Shown: positions 24,217 through 34,805 of the stretch, piece after piece
Layout of the letters: every line of letters begins with the position of its first letter
Position numbering within the stretch: the stretch's first letter is position 1
NCBI GenBank assembly: GCA_016928355.1
Contig: JAFGKW010000056.1
Span: forward strand, 1 to 64,000
Reading direction: 5' to 3'
Length of the DNA: 64,000 nucleotides
Source of the DNA: Methanomicrobiaceae archaeon
GTDB taxonomy: Archaea; Halobacteriota; Methanomicrobia; Methanomicrobiales; Methanomicrobiaceae
The notes under the pieces: generated by a model
The model's input: the letters and a program-made list of their open reading frames with translations, nothing else
Told to the model about the DNA's origin: nothing
Databases searched by the model: none
Made by a program: the position numbers and the translations under genes

Positions 24217-24708
24217 ATGAAACTTCCAGAAGGCAGGGAAAGAGCGACTATTTACAATACTAAATATTCATTTATCCTTCACAATATCAAAAAATTTGGT
24301 TTTACCGGAAGGTGTTGTGCAACAGTTTCAGAAATAAAATTTATTACGGTCTATCAGGATGGCATTTGCACGATGGCAGATTATCCCCCGTATAAAGCAA
24401 AAAATGCATATGAAAAAACACTTGATCTCATCAATAAAAAAGGAGATTTCATGCTTTATGAATACCTGCCGGAAGAAATCATTCTTGCTGAGAACAACAA
24501 TCCAGAATATCACATCAGTTTTGACTCTGAAGTGACTGACATTAAAAAGAGGGCAAATCCCTTTGAAAAGGTCCTGACAGATCTGAAAAGTGATGATATC
24601 ATAAATATGAAAGCCGAGATACACAATGAAATCGAAGACTTCCTAATAAAAACCGATATGAATCATCTTATCAAGGAAAATAAGATAAAAGACGTTTTAG
24701 TTGAATAA
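24217..24708 (+). CDS. Hypothetical protein
   Basis: 163-aa ORF upstream of a MinD-like gene; no motif recognised. Confidence 0.65.
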   Translation: MKLPEGRERATIYNTKYSFILHNIKKFGFTGRCCATVSEIKFITVYQDGICTMADYPPYKAKNAYEKTLDLINKKGDFMLYEYLPEEIILAENNNPEYHISFDSEVTDIKKRANPFEKVLTDLKSDDIINMKAEIHNEIEDFLIKTDMNHLIKENKIKDVLVE

Positions 24709-24796
24709 TTTTTTATATTAAACGAACGCTCAATCAAATAAAATATATAAAGTAAAAAAAATATCAAAAATAGAAGAAAATTTATTCTGCAGTATT

Positions 24797-25588
24797 ATGG
24801 TTACTACTTACACGATAGCATCGGGAAAGGGCGGTACGGGGAAGACCACATTATCCGTAAATCTCGGGACCGCCCTTGCAGCACTTGGTAAAGAGACATT
24901 CATCATGGATGCAGACATGGGTATGGCCAATATGGGAATCATCCTGGGCCTTGAAAATGTACCTGTTACACTCCATGAGGTTCTCGCAGGAAAGGCAAAG
25001 GTCTCAGAAGCCATATATGAAGGTCCTGAAGGTGTAAAGGTCGTACCGAGCGGTATATCATTACAGGGGTTTCAGAATGCCGAACCTGAAAGACTGCGGG
25101 ATGTGATGAAAGAGATTATCAATCACTGCGAGATTCTGATTATGGACGCACCTGCAGGAATAAGCCGGGACGGTGTAGTCCCCCTTGCAATTGCCGACGA
25201 GGTGATACTGGTGATTAATCCTGAACTCTCATCGATGATAGATGCACTGAAAACAAAGATACTGACCGAACTTATTGGAGGAAAAGTAAAAGGATTCATA
25301 TTAAACCGTGCTACTTTCGAAAATACGGATGTAAGCGTAAAAAAGATCCAGGAGGTTCTTGATCTCGAAATTCTGGGACTGATACCTGAGGATCCGAATG
25401 TCAGAAGATCTGCTGCGTATCGTCAGCCGATCATAATCAGGTATCCGGATTCTCCTGCATCAGTTGAGATTAAGAAAATAGCGGCTCAAATTGCGGGTGT
25501 TGAATTTGAGAAAGGAAAAGAGGTTCGAAAAAATGATGATAAGTTTTTGGACAAACTAGCCCGTTCATTAACAAAAGGAGGGGATTGA
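24797..25588 (+). CDS. MinD/ParA-family ATPase
   Basis: Deviant Walker A SGKGGTGKTTLSVNLG; LIMDAPAG; LVINPELSSMIDALKT. Confidence 0.93.
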   Translation: MVTTYTIASGKGGTGKTTLSVNLGTALAALGKETFIMDADMGMANMGIILGLENVPVTLHEVLAGKAKVSEAIYEGPEGVKVVPSGISLQGFQNAEPERLRDVMKEIINHCEILIMDAPAGISRDGVVPLAIADEVILVINPELSSMIDALKTKILTELIGGKVKGFILNRATFENTDVSVKKIQEVLDLEILGLIPEDPNVRRSAAYRQPIIIRYPDSPASVEIKKIAAQIAGVEFEKGKEVRKNDDKFLDKLARSLTKGGD

Positions 25589-25591
25589 TCA

Positions 25592-25795
25592 ATGGAGTTA
25601 AATTTTGATTCACTTTTAATTGTTCTTTTTGGAATTGTAATTGTATTCCTGCTTTTTCTGCTTTATTTAATGCAAAGGAGAATTTCTCAGTTGCTAAATG
25701 AAGTGGATGATCTGAATAATACAATGAATGTAACCTGTGTGGAGATTGAAGAACTCACTAAAAATGTGAATGATTTCAAGAAAAATAAATTTTAA
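25592..25795 (+). CDS. Small single-pass membrane/coiled-coil protein
   Basis: 67-aa ORF 3 nt after the minD-like gene; one hydrophobic helix then a heptad-like charged tail. Confidence 0.7.
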   Translation: MELNFDSLLIVLFGIVIVFLLFLLYLMQRRISQLLNEVDDLNNTMNVTCVEIEELTKNVNDFKKNKF

Positions 25796-25867
25796 TTCTT
25801 TTATCGCTTCAGTTAAAAAAGATAAGTTAAATAAAGGATTTCATCCAATATGTAATGTCAAACATTA

Positions 25868-25942
25868 GGGGCCATAGGGTAGCCTGGACCATCCTAGGAG
25901 ACTGGGGGTCTTCTGACCTGCGTTCGAATCGCAGTGGCCCCA
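25868..25942 (+). tRNA. tRNA-Pro (GGG)
   Basis: GGGGCCATAGGGTAGCCTGGACCATCCTAGGAGACTGGGGGTCTTCTGACCTGCGTTCGAATCGCAGTGGCCCCA; paired acceptor, D, anticodon (loop CTGGGGG) and T stems. Confidence 0.93.
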
Positions 25943-26008
25943 TTCTTTTTTAAGTAAATTCAATTGTAAAACAGTAAATACAACGTATCAAAAATTAAAG
26001 GAATAAAA

Positions 26009-26875
26009 ATGCTGATTACAAAAAGATGCTCCGAATGCCTGATGAGCAGGATAGAATATGAATGCAGACTTGTAACTGATGATGAAAAAACCATTGAAAG
26101 AGCAGTTAAAGAGTGCAGACAAATGCTTGAAGATACAAAAGATCTTTCAAGGCCTGCACCCGAGATCTCAAGTGGTCTCCACAGGCATGCCTGTGAAGTA
26201 ATAGGAAATTCCAACCCTTATGAAGAAATCAGGATATTAAATAATAAAGACGCTCTTGAACTTGAAGTGAAGGTTAAAGATCAATTAAAATGTCTTCATG
26301 ATTATTGTCTTGCAGCTTCTATCGGGAACACACTCGATTACGGATCCCTTGAACATGAGGTTACTGAGGACCTGCAAAACTTTTTCCGAAGTGAATTTTC
26401 TAAAGGCTTCACTGTAGAAGATATCGGCGATTTCGAGCATCTTTGCAATAATGTTGTATATTTGTGTGATAATTCCGGAGAAATTGTCTTTGACAGGCTT
26501 CTGATTAATTTCCTAAAGGAGAGAGGGGCAAGAGTCGTGGTAGTCGTAAAGAAAAAACCAATAATAAACGATGCAACCATGGAGGATGCCGTAGAACTCG
26601 GGCTGGAGAGTATAGCAGACAGGTTACTGACTAACACTGAAAACCAGGCTGAACTTGGACTTAACATATCAATAATGCCTGATGAACTCAGGGAAGAGAT
26701 TGACATGGCGGATCTGATAATATCAAAGGGAATGGCAAATTATGAATCATTGAGTGAGTATAAAAGGTCACATAAACTCCCACCTGTCGCTTTTCTGATG
26801 ATGGTCAAATGTGAACCCATTGCTGAGGATATTGGAATTCCTAAAGGTTCAAGGATTGCTTACCTTATGAAATAA
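26009..26875 (+). CDS. DUF89/ARMT1-like damage-control phosphatase family protein
   Basis: YLCDNSGEIVFDRLLINFL, VVVKKKPIINDATMEDA, ISKGMANYESLSE; N-terminal Cys pair (KRCSECL). Confidence 0.9.
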   Translation: MLITKRCSECLMSRIEYECRLVTDDEKTIERAVKECRQMLEDTKDLSRPAPEISSGLHRHACEVIGNSNPYEEIRILNNKDALELEVKVKDQLKCLHDYCLAASIGNTLDYGSLEHEVTEDLQNFFRSEFSKGFTVEDIGDFEHLCNNVVYLCDNSGEIVFDRLLINFLKERGARVVVVVKKKPIINDATMEDAVELGLESIADRLLTNTENQAELGLNISIMPDELREEIDMADLIISKGMANYESLSEYKRSHKLPPVAFLMMVKCEPIAEDIGIPKGSRIAYLMK

Positions 26876-26910
26876 AAACCAGATGAAACGATAGTTAATA
26901 TATCGGTATA

Positions 26911-27384
26911 ATGCATTATTCTTTAATGATGGTGGATATTGGTATCATAGGATGGACCATTATATCGATTGGCCTGATATTGTTATTAATTGAGGCATAT
27001 AATCCAGGTTTTTTCCTTGCAGTCCCGGGAACTACATTGATAATACTCGGCATCATAGCCCTTGTTTTTCCGGCAATATTCGAATCGCAGATGATTATTA
27101 TTATCGGAATAATCATGGTTGTTATCTCAACAGGCATATCCATATGGATATATAGTCGTCTTACGCCGGAAGGAAGCATTCCACTGACAATGAGTAAGGA
27201 TTCGCTTGAGGGTAAAACAGGTCTCGTAAGGGAGACGGTGAACCCGGATTCAATCTCAGGAAAAGTCTTAATCGACAATGTAGAATGGAGTGCAAAAAGC
27301 GAGGATCGAATTATTCAAAAAGGAAAGAAAATCCGTGTTACATCCTCCGAAGGAGTACACGTGACTGTAACAGAGGAAGATTAA
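26911..27384 (+). CDS. NfeD family protein
   Basis: N-terminal membrane helices and C-terminal OB-like region (GKTGLVRETVNP...GKVLIDNVEWSAKS); adjacent to an SPFH gene. Confidence 0.9.
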   Translation: MHYSLMMVDIGIIGWTIISIGLILLLIEAYNPGFFLAVPGTTLIILGIIALVFPAIFESQMIIIIGIIMVVISTGISIWIYSRLTPEGSIPLTMSKDSLEGKTGLVRETVNPDSISGKVLIDNVEWSAKSEDRIIQKGKKIRVTSSEGVHVTVTEED

Positions 27385-28467
27385 ATGTTAGATAATATTT
27401 TATTCGTTGTAATTTTTACACTTATTATAATCCTGATTGCAGCAAAAGGTGTTGTTATTGTGCAGCCTTATGAACAGGCGCTGCAGATAAGGCTGGGGCA
27501 GTATATCGGTCGGCTGAATCCAGGATTCAGGTGGGTCATTCCGTTTATCACCGAAATTATAAAGGTCGATTTAAGGACACAGGTTATGGATGTTCCCCAG
27601 CAGGAAGTCATTACAAAGGACAACTCGCCGACAAATGTCGATGCAATTGTATATGTCAGAGTAGTCGACCCGGAAAAATCCTTTTTCGAGGTTTCAAATT
27701 ATAAGATGGCCACAGTTGCTCTTGCCCAAACCAGCCTTAGGGGGATCATTGGAGATCTTGAACTTGATGAAATCCTGTACAACAGGGAACTGATCAATAA
27801 CAGACTCCGGGATTCTCTTGACAGGGAAACGGACCAGTGGGGAGTCAAGGTCGAAAGAGTGGAGATCAGGGAAGTTGATCCTGTTGGGGCGGTCAAACAG
27901 GCAATGACAGAACAGACTGCAGCGGAAAGAGAGCGGAGAGCTGCAATATTAAGGGCTGACGGAGAGAAAAAGGCTGCCATTCTTAGCGCCGAGGGAATGA
28001 GGCAGTCAATGATTCTGGAAGCTGAAGGTGAGCGGCAGAGTAAAATACTCAGGGCAGAAGGAGAGAGAAAATCAAAAATCCTTGAAGCCCAGGGTCAGGC
28101 ACAGGGTCTGAGAATCCTTGCCCTAGGATCACGTCCGCTGGATAAGAAAGCTGTTACCGTTCTTTCACTGGATGCACTTAAACAGATGGCAGACGGACAG
28201 GCTACAAAGATAATATTCCCCTTTGAAATCTCAAGCCTGATTAAGCAAAGCGCGAAATTCCTGGGTGCTGAGGAAGAGGAATTTAGTGATGAAATATGGA
28301 AGGATTATGGGCTTGATGAATCCATCCTGGGTAAGCCACCATCTGACGAAGAAGTTGAGGATGCAACAGAATTTGTAAAAACAATAGAGAGTACGATAAA
28401 AGAGATCCGTACATCATCAACTCCCGGGATTGAAAAATCTGAAGATGTCCTGGGACCAGAAAACTGA
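27385..28467 (+). CDS. SPFH/stomatin-like protein
   Basis: GVVIVQPYEQALQIRLGQY...VDLRTQVMDVPQQEVITKDN and Glu/Ala-rich coiled coil. Confidence 0.95.
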   Translation: MLDNILFVVIFTLIIILIAAKGVVIVQPYEQALQIRLGQYIGRLNPGFRWVIPFITEIIKVDLRTQVMDVPQQEVITKDNSPTNVDAIVYVRVVDPEKSFFEVSNYKMATVALAQTSLRGIIGDLELDEILYNRELINNRLRDSLDRETDQWGVKVERVEIREVDPVGAVKQAMTEQTAAERERRAAILRADGEKKAAILSAEGMRQSMILEAEGERQSKILRAEGERKSKILEAQGQAQGLRILALGSRPLDKKAVTVLSLDALKQMADGQATKIIFPFEISSLIKQSAKFLGAEEEEFSDEIWKDYGLDESILGKPPSDEEVEDATEFVKTIESTIKEIRTSSTPGIEKSEDVLGPEN

Positions 28468-28600
28468 GAGAAAAATAATTTTTTTAACTAACAGTTTTTT
28501 TAAAACAAATTTTTTTCATCTCTTTTAATTCTCAATGTTCGCTGTACCCCAGATGCGGAAAATGAATGAAATCAAATCAATAATATCAGGAATAAAAAAA

Positions 28601-29938
28601 TTAAAATGATAACGATATCCCTGCATCAGCCAGAACACCGATAACTATCGTTCCGAGCAATGCGAAGAGAACCAGGAATATAACAATTCCTGAAAGAATC
28701 TTTCCAAGACCCGGCCGTCCAATCTTCTCGGCAAATCTGTCGGCACCTTCCCGGAGAATATAGCCACCGTCAAGTGGAACAAGCGGAAGTGCATTGAATG
28801 TTCCAAGAACAAAGTTCCACCAGAATACCCAGTAGACGATCTGTAGTACCTGCCAGTAGCCGGGGAAGGGTTCATTCCATGCAATGTTATACGGCCTGTC
28901 AATGAGAAGGAAACCGAGACCTGATGTATCATCATTCATAAACACATTAATCGGAATATAACTCAGGAACATCGGACCTAGTGGATTCAGTGTATATGCA
29001 GTGAAATAATCCTTAATATTCTGATTATTGTAATATGAAATGCCCATGAATTCTGATTCTTTTGCACCCTCTATATCCGGCCATTTTGAGAGCGTAATAT
29101 TATGGACAGATTCCCTGCCATCATTAAGTATAGACAGTGCAACGATATCGCCGGGTTTAGAATTATTCAGGATTCTGCTCACCTCCATAGATGAAGATAC
29201 AGCCTCTCCGTTTATTCCCAGAATTATTGAATCGGGAGGAACTGATGCATTATAGGCAGGATACCCGGTATGAACACCATAGATATAGGCTGAATCTGAC
29301 GGAGTCAGCATTCCCACAAGCCCTGCAAGCAGGATCATACAGATGAGAGATACAGCCAGATTGTTTGCAATCCCGGCACCAAACATCCTGATCTTGGGCA
29401 TACCTTTAGACCTTTCAACATCTTCTTCATCCGGTTCAACGAAAGCTCCAAGAGGAATGACAAAAAAGATCAGACCCGCACTTTTAACCCTCATATCCTC
29501 AACACGGGCAAGTATTCCGTGGCCTAACTCATGGATCGCCATTGCAAAGACAAGTCCGAGTATCACGGCAAAAGTAAGAGGGATAAAATCATTGACTCCC
29601 GGGATTGCAAGGAGATTGGAAGCCCTGAATATCTCGGTATTCGGCGGAGTCTCCTTAAGGAAAAAAAGAAATGAAAAGATCATCAGTACTGAAAAAAATA
29701 CAGATACCACTACCACCAGAATTGCACCGAGGGTCCCATAGATCCTGAAAAATCCGGAAAATTTTTTAAAATAATCAAGAAAACGAACGTTTTCCGTCTT
29801 CAATGCAAGAACAGGTCCAAAAAAAGTGACATGCCTCTCCCATAAATTATTGGATTTGATATACGATATTATCGCAAGATATAGTGCCACCAGAAATAAT
29901 ATTATAAAAATCCATTTTATTGTTATCAGACTGCTCAT
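28601..29938 (-). CDS. Site-2 protease family (M50) membrane metalloprotease
   Basis: HELGHGILAR, PDZ-like GVHTGYPAYNASVPPDSIILGINGEAV, NALPLVPLDGGYILRE. Confidence 0.95.
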   Translation of the reverse strand: MSSLITIKWIFIILFLVALYLAIISYIKSNNLWERHVTFFGPVLALKTENVRFLDYFKKFSGFFRIYGTLGAILVVVVSVFFSVLMIFSFLFFLKETPPNTEIFRASNLLAIPGVNDFIPLTFAVILGLVFAMAIHELGHGILARVEDMRVKSAGLIFFVIPLGAFVEPDEEDVERSKGMPKIRMFGAGIANNLAVSLICMILLAGLVGMLTPSDSAYIYGVHTGYPAYNASVPPDSIILGINGEAVSSSMEVSRILNNSKPGDIVALSILNDGRESVHNITLSKWPDIEGAKESEFMGISYYNNQNIKDYFTAYTLNPLGPMFLSYIPINVFMNDDTSGLGFLLIDRPYNIAWNEPFPGYWQVLQIVYWVFWWNFVLGTFNALPLVPLDGGYILREGADRFAEKIGRPGLGKILSGIVIFLVLFALLGTIVIGVLADAGISLSF

Positions 29939-30044
29939 CTTCCTATAGTTTTTCTAAATAAATATTGAAGTAGTTTGGCTAAAACATATCTGAAATATGC
30001 TCTTTGGATGACTTTTAATAGTATCCGGTACGGACAGGCCACTG

Positions 30045-30683
30045 TCAAAATTCAAGCAGACTCCTCTGACTGCTCTCTGACATCATATTTGAAACAGTCT
30101 TCCAGCTCACCCGGGCAATAGAAGGAGGTTTCCCGTTATCATCAATATATTTCTTTAAAAAAGAAATGGTCATGGGATCAGACGGGTAACCGCTGCCGAT
30201 GTCTCCCCATTCCTCTTTAAGAGAATCTATCATCCTGTCACGTGTAACCTTTGCAACAATACTCGCCGCACTGACAACAGGGTAGAGATCATCAGCCTTA
30301 TGCCTTGATACGACCCTGATATCATTCTTAAGAAGTCCTGATATGGTTACAGCGTACCTCCCTTCATTAACATCACATGCATCAACATAGGCCGTCTCCG
30401 GCATAAGGTCCATGATTGCACGGGCATGAGATCGTGCCACAATGTCATTCATTGTTATGGAACTACGAAGTTCGTCGATCATAGCCGCCGATAAAATTAC
30501 AGTAGTTGTTTTAAATTCAGATACAATCTCCTCATAATATTTTTCACGACGGTTGTTAGAGAGGGTCTTGGAATCGGCAAATCCCTTCTCCTTAAATTCC
30601 TCCATGTTATTCCCGGCAACTCCACCGATTACCATCGGACCCAGTACTGATCCTTTTCCTGCCTCATCTATCCCACAAATCAC
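30045..30683 (-). CDS. rnhB: Ribonuclease HII
   Basis: MICGIDEAGKGSVLGPMVIGGV and AASIVAKVTRDRMI...GSGYPSDP. Confidence 0.96.
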   Translation of the reverse strand: MICGIDEAGKGSVLGPMVIGGVAGNNMEEFKEKGFADSKTLSNNRREKYYEEIVSEFKTTTVILSAAMIDELRSSITMNDIVARSHARAIMDLMPETAYVDACDVNEGRYAVTISGLLKNDIRVVSRHKADDLYPVVSAASIVAKVTRDRMIDSLKEEWGDIGSGYPSDPMTISFLKKYIDDNGKPPSIARVSWKTVSNMMSESSQRSLLEF

Positions 30684-30743
30684 TTGGAAATATATTCGAT
30701 TTCATAGATTATATCTATGGTTATGGAGAATATGTGAATTAAG

Positions 30744-31409
30744 ATGTATATCATAATTATCGGCCTTGGAGGAATTGGGAAAAACCTTGTCGCAACTGCA
30801 GCGGAACATGGCGACAGTGTAGTTGTAATTGACAAAGATGAAGAAAGATGCAACGAAATCCTTGAACACTACGACATTCTGGTAATAACAGGAAATTCTA
30901 CAAACAGATCTATTCTTGAAGATGCGGGAATAGACCGTGCCGATGCGGTTGTTACAACCACAAGCGACGATGCTGTTAACCTGATGACATGCTGGCTTGC
31001 CAAAAGGTTCAATGTAAAAAGTCTGGTATCCATCGTAAACGATATAGAGCATTCAGAACTTTTTAAGGAGGTAGGTGTTATCATAAGCGAAAACCCGGAC
31101 GAACTGGTGGCAAAAAGACTATATTACTGGTCAGAAAACCCGGATATGCAGCAACTTGCATCAATACCCGGAGGAACGATCTTTGAGATAACTGTAGACA
31201 GGACTGCACCTTTCGTAGATCATGAAATAAAAGAGCTTGAAGTAAAGGATTTTGTTTTTATTGCAATCAAACGAAAAGGAAAAGGACTGATAATTCCAAG
31301 CGGAACGATAAAAATTCAACCTGATGATATCATCATGGTATTTACAAAGAAGGATACCGAAGAGCATTGCATGAAGACTCTTAATAAACAATTAAAAGCG
31401 CCGAAATAA
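30744..31409 (+). CDS. TrkA family potassium uptake regulatory protein
   Basis: IIIGLGGIGKNLVATAAEHGDSVVVIDKDEE (TrkA-N) plus TrkA-C tail. Confidence 0.93.
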   Translation: MYIIIIGLGGIGKNLVATAAEHGDSVVVIDKDEERCNEILEHYDILVITGNSTNRSILEDAGIDRADAVVTTTSDDAVNLMTCWLAKRFNVKSLVSIVNDIEHSELFKEVGVIISENPDELVAKRLYYWSENPDMQQLASIPGGTIFEITVDRTAPFVDHEIKELEVKDFVFIAIKRKGKGLIIPSGTIKIQPDDIIMVFTKKDTEEHCMKTLNKQLKAPK

Positions 31410-31442
31410 ACTATAAATTAAAATATTTTTTTGAGAAAAAAA

Positions 31443-32663
31443 TTAATCAAAATATTTCTTTACACCTGCAAGATCTTTTAATATCTTGGGATTAAGCTTT
31501 ATTAATTCCTTTATCAGTGAAAGGGTGGAGAACTCCTTCATTGCAAGATTATTGACCGAATTCAGGATTGCATTCAGCTGTTTATCCTCAAGTTTTACAA
31601 ATATCTCCTTTATCTGATAATTGCGATCGAGGGCCTTACCCATTCTTGAGCCACGCCATGTTTCATCATAGATCATGAGTGCTTTTTTACTGCAGTCTTC
31701 CTTTCCTATACATTCCACTGCCACTTCTGCTGCAAGCTTTCCCGTATACATGGCGTTGTATATACCGCCGCCGGTTATCGGATCACTGAGTCTTGCCGCA
31801 TCACCGACAATTATCAGGCCGTCTCCCACCGTACATTCAAGGGGCTGGCATACAGAGACACCTCCAATGATTAACTCGATGGTCTTCCCTTCGGGGAAAT
31901 TCTCCTGAACATATTTGTCAAGATAATCCTTTGCTCTCTTGCCGTCTTTTGACTGGGTACCTGAGATACCTATACCGACATTTGCCGACCTTTCACCCTT
32001 CGGGAATATCCAGATATATCCCTCAGGCGCCACATCTCTACCCACATAGAATACGGTTACACCGGGCTCTATGTCAATATCGGTCATCAGATACTGTGCA
32101 CATGTCTCAAGCTCCCTGAGCGGAACTGTCGTATCGATACCACAATAGCGGGAAAATTTGGATTCAACTCCATCTGCTGCAATAACTATCTTTGCGCGAA
32201 CCTCCTGCTGCTTTCCGGCATATTCTATTATGGCACCCTTTACAACGCCATCCTCCACAATGGCATCGACTGCACGGGTTCTTACATAACATTCGGCACC
32301 TGCATCAACGGCCTGCCAAATCAGATCACGGTCAAAGAATTTCCGGTCGAGAACATATCCCACTTCATTTCCGGCCATTGCAGGATCGAGATAAAATGAT
32401 GAGCCATCCGGAGCGATGAGTTTTGCCCTTTCAATTTTGGCAGAAATCCATTTAGGATCGACCTCATCAAAAAATTCACCGATCAAATCTTCACCTATTC
32501 CTTCAGCGCACCTTACGGGCACTCCTATTGCCGGCCTTTTTTCAACAATACATGCTGAAAGACCGGCCTCTGCAGCTGTTTTTGCTGCTAGTGCGCCACC
32601 AGGCCCTCCTCCAATAATCAGGATATCATACTCACTCTTCATCCGACACCTCCAGAGCACCAA
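31443..32663 (-). CDS. Geranylgeranyl reductase family (digeranylgeranylglycerophospholipid reductase-like) flavoprotein
   Basis: [58 protein letters not shown]. Confidence 0.93.
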   Translation of the reverse strand: MVLWRCRMKSEYDILIIGGGPGGALAAKTAAEAGLSACIVEKRPAIGVPVRCAEGIGEDLIGEFFDEVDPKWISAKIERAKLIAPDGSSFYLDPAMAGNEVGYVLDRKFFDRDLIWQAVDAGAECYVRTRAVDAIVEDGVVKGAIIEYAGKQQEVRAKIVIAADGVESKFSRYCGIDTTVPLRELETCAQYLMTDIDIEPGVTVFYVGRDVAPEGYIWIFPKGERSANVGIGISGTQSKDGKRAKDYLDKYVQENFPEGKTIELIIGGVSVCQPLECTVGDGLIIVGDAARLSDPITGGGIYNAMYTGKLAAEVAVECIGKEDCSKKALMIYDETWRGSRMGKALDRNYQIKEIFVKLEDKQLNAILNSVNNLAMKEFSTLSLIKELIKLNPKILKDLAGVKKYFD

Positions 32664-32826
32664 GAGGGCAGACCCTTACACAGATCCTGCAGTTTTTACA
32701 TTTTTCCGCATCGACTTCAAGATAAGCGTCAACAAGTTCAAGTGCTGCTTCAGGGCAAACTGATACGCAGGCTCCGCAGTATCCGCAAATCTCCCTACGA
32801 ATTACGATCATTCTTATATTATACAC
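32632..32826 (-). CDS. 2[4Fe-4S] ferredoxin
   Basis: [12 protein letters not shown] and [12 protein letters not shown]; overlaps the downstream reductase gene. Confidence 0.93.
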   Translation of the reverse strand: MYNIRMIVIRREICGYCGACVSVCPEAALELVDAYLEVDAEKCKNCRICVRVCPLGALEVSDEE

Positions 32827-32943
32827 CTGATAATGCCTTTAACTTTTACCAATTGATTGAATTACACAGCATGATATAAATCGGAAAACGGTTCAGACGA
32901 ACAGCCATTAATTTAACACAGCCGGACCAATATTATATTATCT

Positions 32944-33474
32944 ATGGAACTGAAAGGCGGACCTACGCAGGACGAGATAATGGCAGTATCTCTGCTTAAA
33001 CTCCGGATAAAAAAGGGGGATGTCATGGCCGATATAGGATGCGGCACTGCTAAGATCTCAATTGAAGCCTCAGAAAAATGCAGCAGTATATACGCAATAG
33101 ACAGAAGGGCAGAGGCGGTGGAATACGCAAAACGGGAGATCGAGAGTGCAGGAAAGGAGAACATAATCCTCATACACGGGGAGGCTTCATCGGTTCTTGA
33201 CGAAATAGGAACAGATGCATTTGACTGTGCCTTTGTCGGTGGTTCGGGAGAGATCGAACTCGTTCTTGAAAAATTAAAAAACATGGTGTCGGGCAGAGTA
33301 GTAGTAAATGCCGTACTACTCAATACAGTATCAAGAACTGTAAACAAGATGAAGGAACTCGGAATATTCAGAGAAGTTATCCATATTCAGGTATCGCGCT
33401 CATATGAACTTGTTGGAGATATTATGTTCAAACCTGTAAATCCTGTATACATCATTGTAGGAGAGGTGGAATAG
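32944..33474 (+). CDS. cbiT: Cobalt-precorrin C15-methyltransferase (decarboxylating) CbiT
   Basis: GGPTQDEIMAVSLLKLRIKKGDVMADIGCGTAKISIEA; first gene of cbi cluster. Confidence 0.93.
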   Translation: MELKGGPTQDEIMAVSLLKLRIKKGDVMADIGCGTAKISIEASEKCSSIYAIDRRAEAVEYAKREIESAGKENIILIHGEASSVLDEIGTDAFDCAFVGGSGEIELVLEKLKNMVSGRVVVNAVLLNTVSRTVNKMKELGIFREVIHIQVSRSYELVGDIMFKPVNPVYIIVGEVE

Positions 33475-34083
33475 ATGCTCGTTGCAGTTGGAATAGGGCC
33501 GGGAGACCCGGAACTACTTACGGTAAAGGCTGTCAGGCTCATCAGGGAAGCGGATCAGGTTTTTGTTCCAGGAAACGTTGCAAAGGAGATAATATCGCCA
33601 TACAGAGAAGACCCGGAAGTCCTCTCCTTTCCCATGACAGATGATGAGGATTATATTAAAAAATGCATTGAAGATAATGCTGATAAGATCGCCCCTGTAG
33701 CAAAAGACGGGCTGGCTGTATTCTGCATCCTCGGTGATCCGAACTTCTACGGAACCTTCGGGAGACTCTGTGAAATACTTGATAAAAAGCACCCGGAGAT
33801 CGAATATGGTTCTGTTCCCGGGGTGAGTTCAATCACGGCCTTTGCTTCAGCTGCCGGAATCTCCTTAAACGGGGGAATAGAGATATCAGACGGATCAGAA
33901 AACAACTGTAAAATACTTCTCAAAGTGAGAAAACCCAAACAAAAGGCCGAAGAATTGAAAAGAGAAGGTTACCGGAATTTTATTCTGGCTGAAAAGATGT
34001 ACATGGAAGATCAGAAGATCTACCAAAACGGGGACCTTCCGGAAGAAAGCGCATATTTCAGCATATTGTTTGCCGGGAAGTGA
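33475..34083 (+). CDS. cbiL: Cobalt-factor II C20-methyltransferase CbiL
   Basis: LVAVGIGPGDPELLTVKAVRLIREADQVFVPG. Confidence 0.9.
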   Translation: MLVAVGIGPGDPELLTVKAVRLIREADQVFVPGNVAKEIISPYREDPEVLSFPMTDDEDYIKKCIEDNADKIAPVAKDGLAVFCILGDPNFYGTFGRLCEILDKKHPEIEYGSVPGVSSITAFASAAGISLNGGIEISDGSENNCKILLKVRKPKQKAEELKREGYRNFILAEKMYMEDQKIYQNGDLPEESAYFSILFAGK

Positions 34084-34088
34084 AAGGA

Positions 34089-34805
34089 ATGTCAAAGGTA
34101 TTTATTGTAGGTGCGGGGTGCGGCGATCCCGGCCTGATAACGGTTAAAGGAAAAGAACTACTGGATAATGCCGATCTGCTTATTTATGCAGGATCTCTTG
34201 TCAACTCTAAACTCGTGGATGAATGTCCTGCCCCTGAAAAGTATGACAGCTGGGGGATGAAACTTGAAGTTATGACAGACATCATGATCAGGGCGGCAAA
34301 AGAAGGGAAGAATGTAGTAAGGCTGCATTCCGGGGACCCGGCGCTTTATGGTGCCATTATCGAGCAGGTTGAAATCCTGAAGAAGGCTGGAATCGAGACA
34401 GAAAGAGTCCCGGGGGTCTCTTCCATGTTTGGAGCGGCTGCATCCCTGGGAATCCAGTACACTCTGAAGGGAGTCTCGGAATCGGTTATAATTACTCGTC
34501 CTGCCGGAAAGACGCTTGACTACGACCAGATAGCAGAAATGTCAAGACTCGGCCAGACAATGGTAATATTCCTGGGTACAGAACATATGGAAACTATCTT
34601 TAATAAGGTTGAATGTCCCCCCGAAACTCCTGCAGCTGTTATATATCATGCAACATGGCCTGACGAGAAGATCGTCAGGGGAACAGTGGCGGATATCGCA
34701 CAAAAAGCAAGGGAAGCCGGAATCGAGAAGACCGCCCTCATTATAATCGGAGAGGTTGTAAACGCGTCCGGACCGGAATATATAAACTCTCACCTCTACG
34801 GATGA
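34089..34805 (+). CDS. cbiF: Cobalt-precorrin-4 C11-methyltransferase CbiF
   Basis: KVFIVGAGCGDPGLITVKGKELLDNADLLIYAGSLVN; VRLHSGDPALYGAI. Confidence 0.93.
   Translation: MSKVFIVGAGCGDPGLITVKGKELLDNADLLIYAGSLVNSKLVDECPAPEKYDSWGMKLEVMTDIMIRAAKEGKNVVRLHSGDPALYGAIIEQVEILKKAGIETERVPGVSSMFGAAASLGIQYTLKGVSESVIITRPAGKTLDYDQIAEMSRLGQTMVIFLGTEHMETIFNKVECPPETPAAVIYHATWPDEKIVRGTVADIAQKAREAGIEKTALIIIGEVVNASGPEYINSHLYG

Noticed and set aside
32827-32943. Cobalamin riboswitch upstream of the cbi operon
   Set aside because: No B12-box-like element seen, and cobalamin riboswitches are not expected in archaea.
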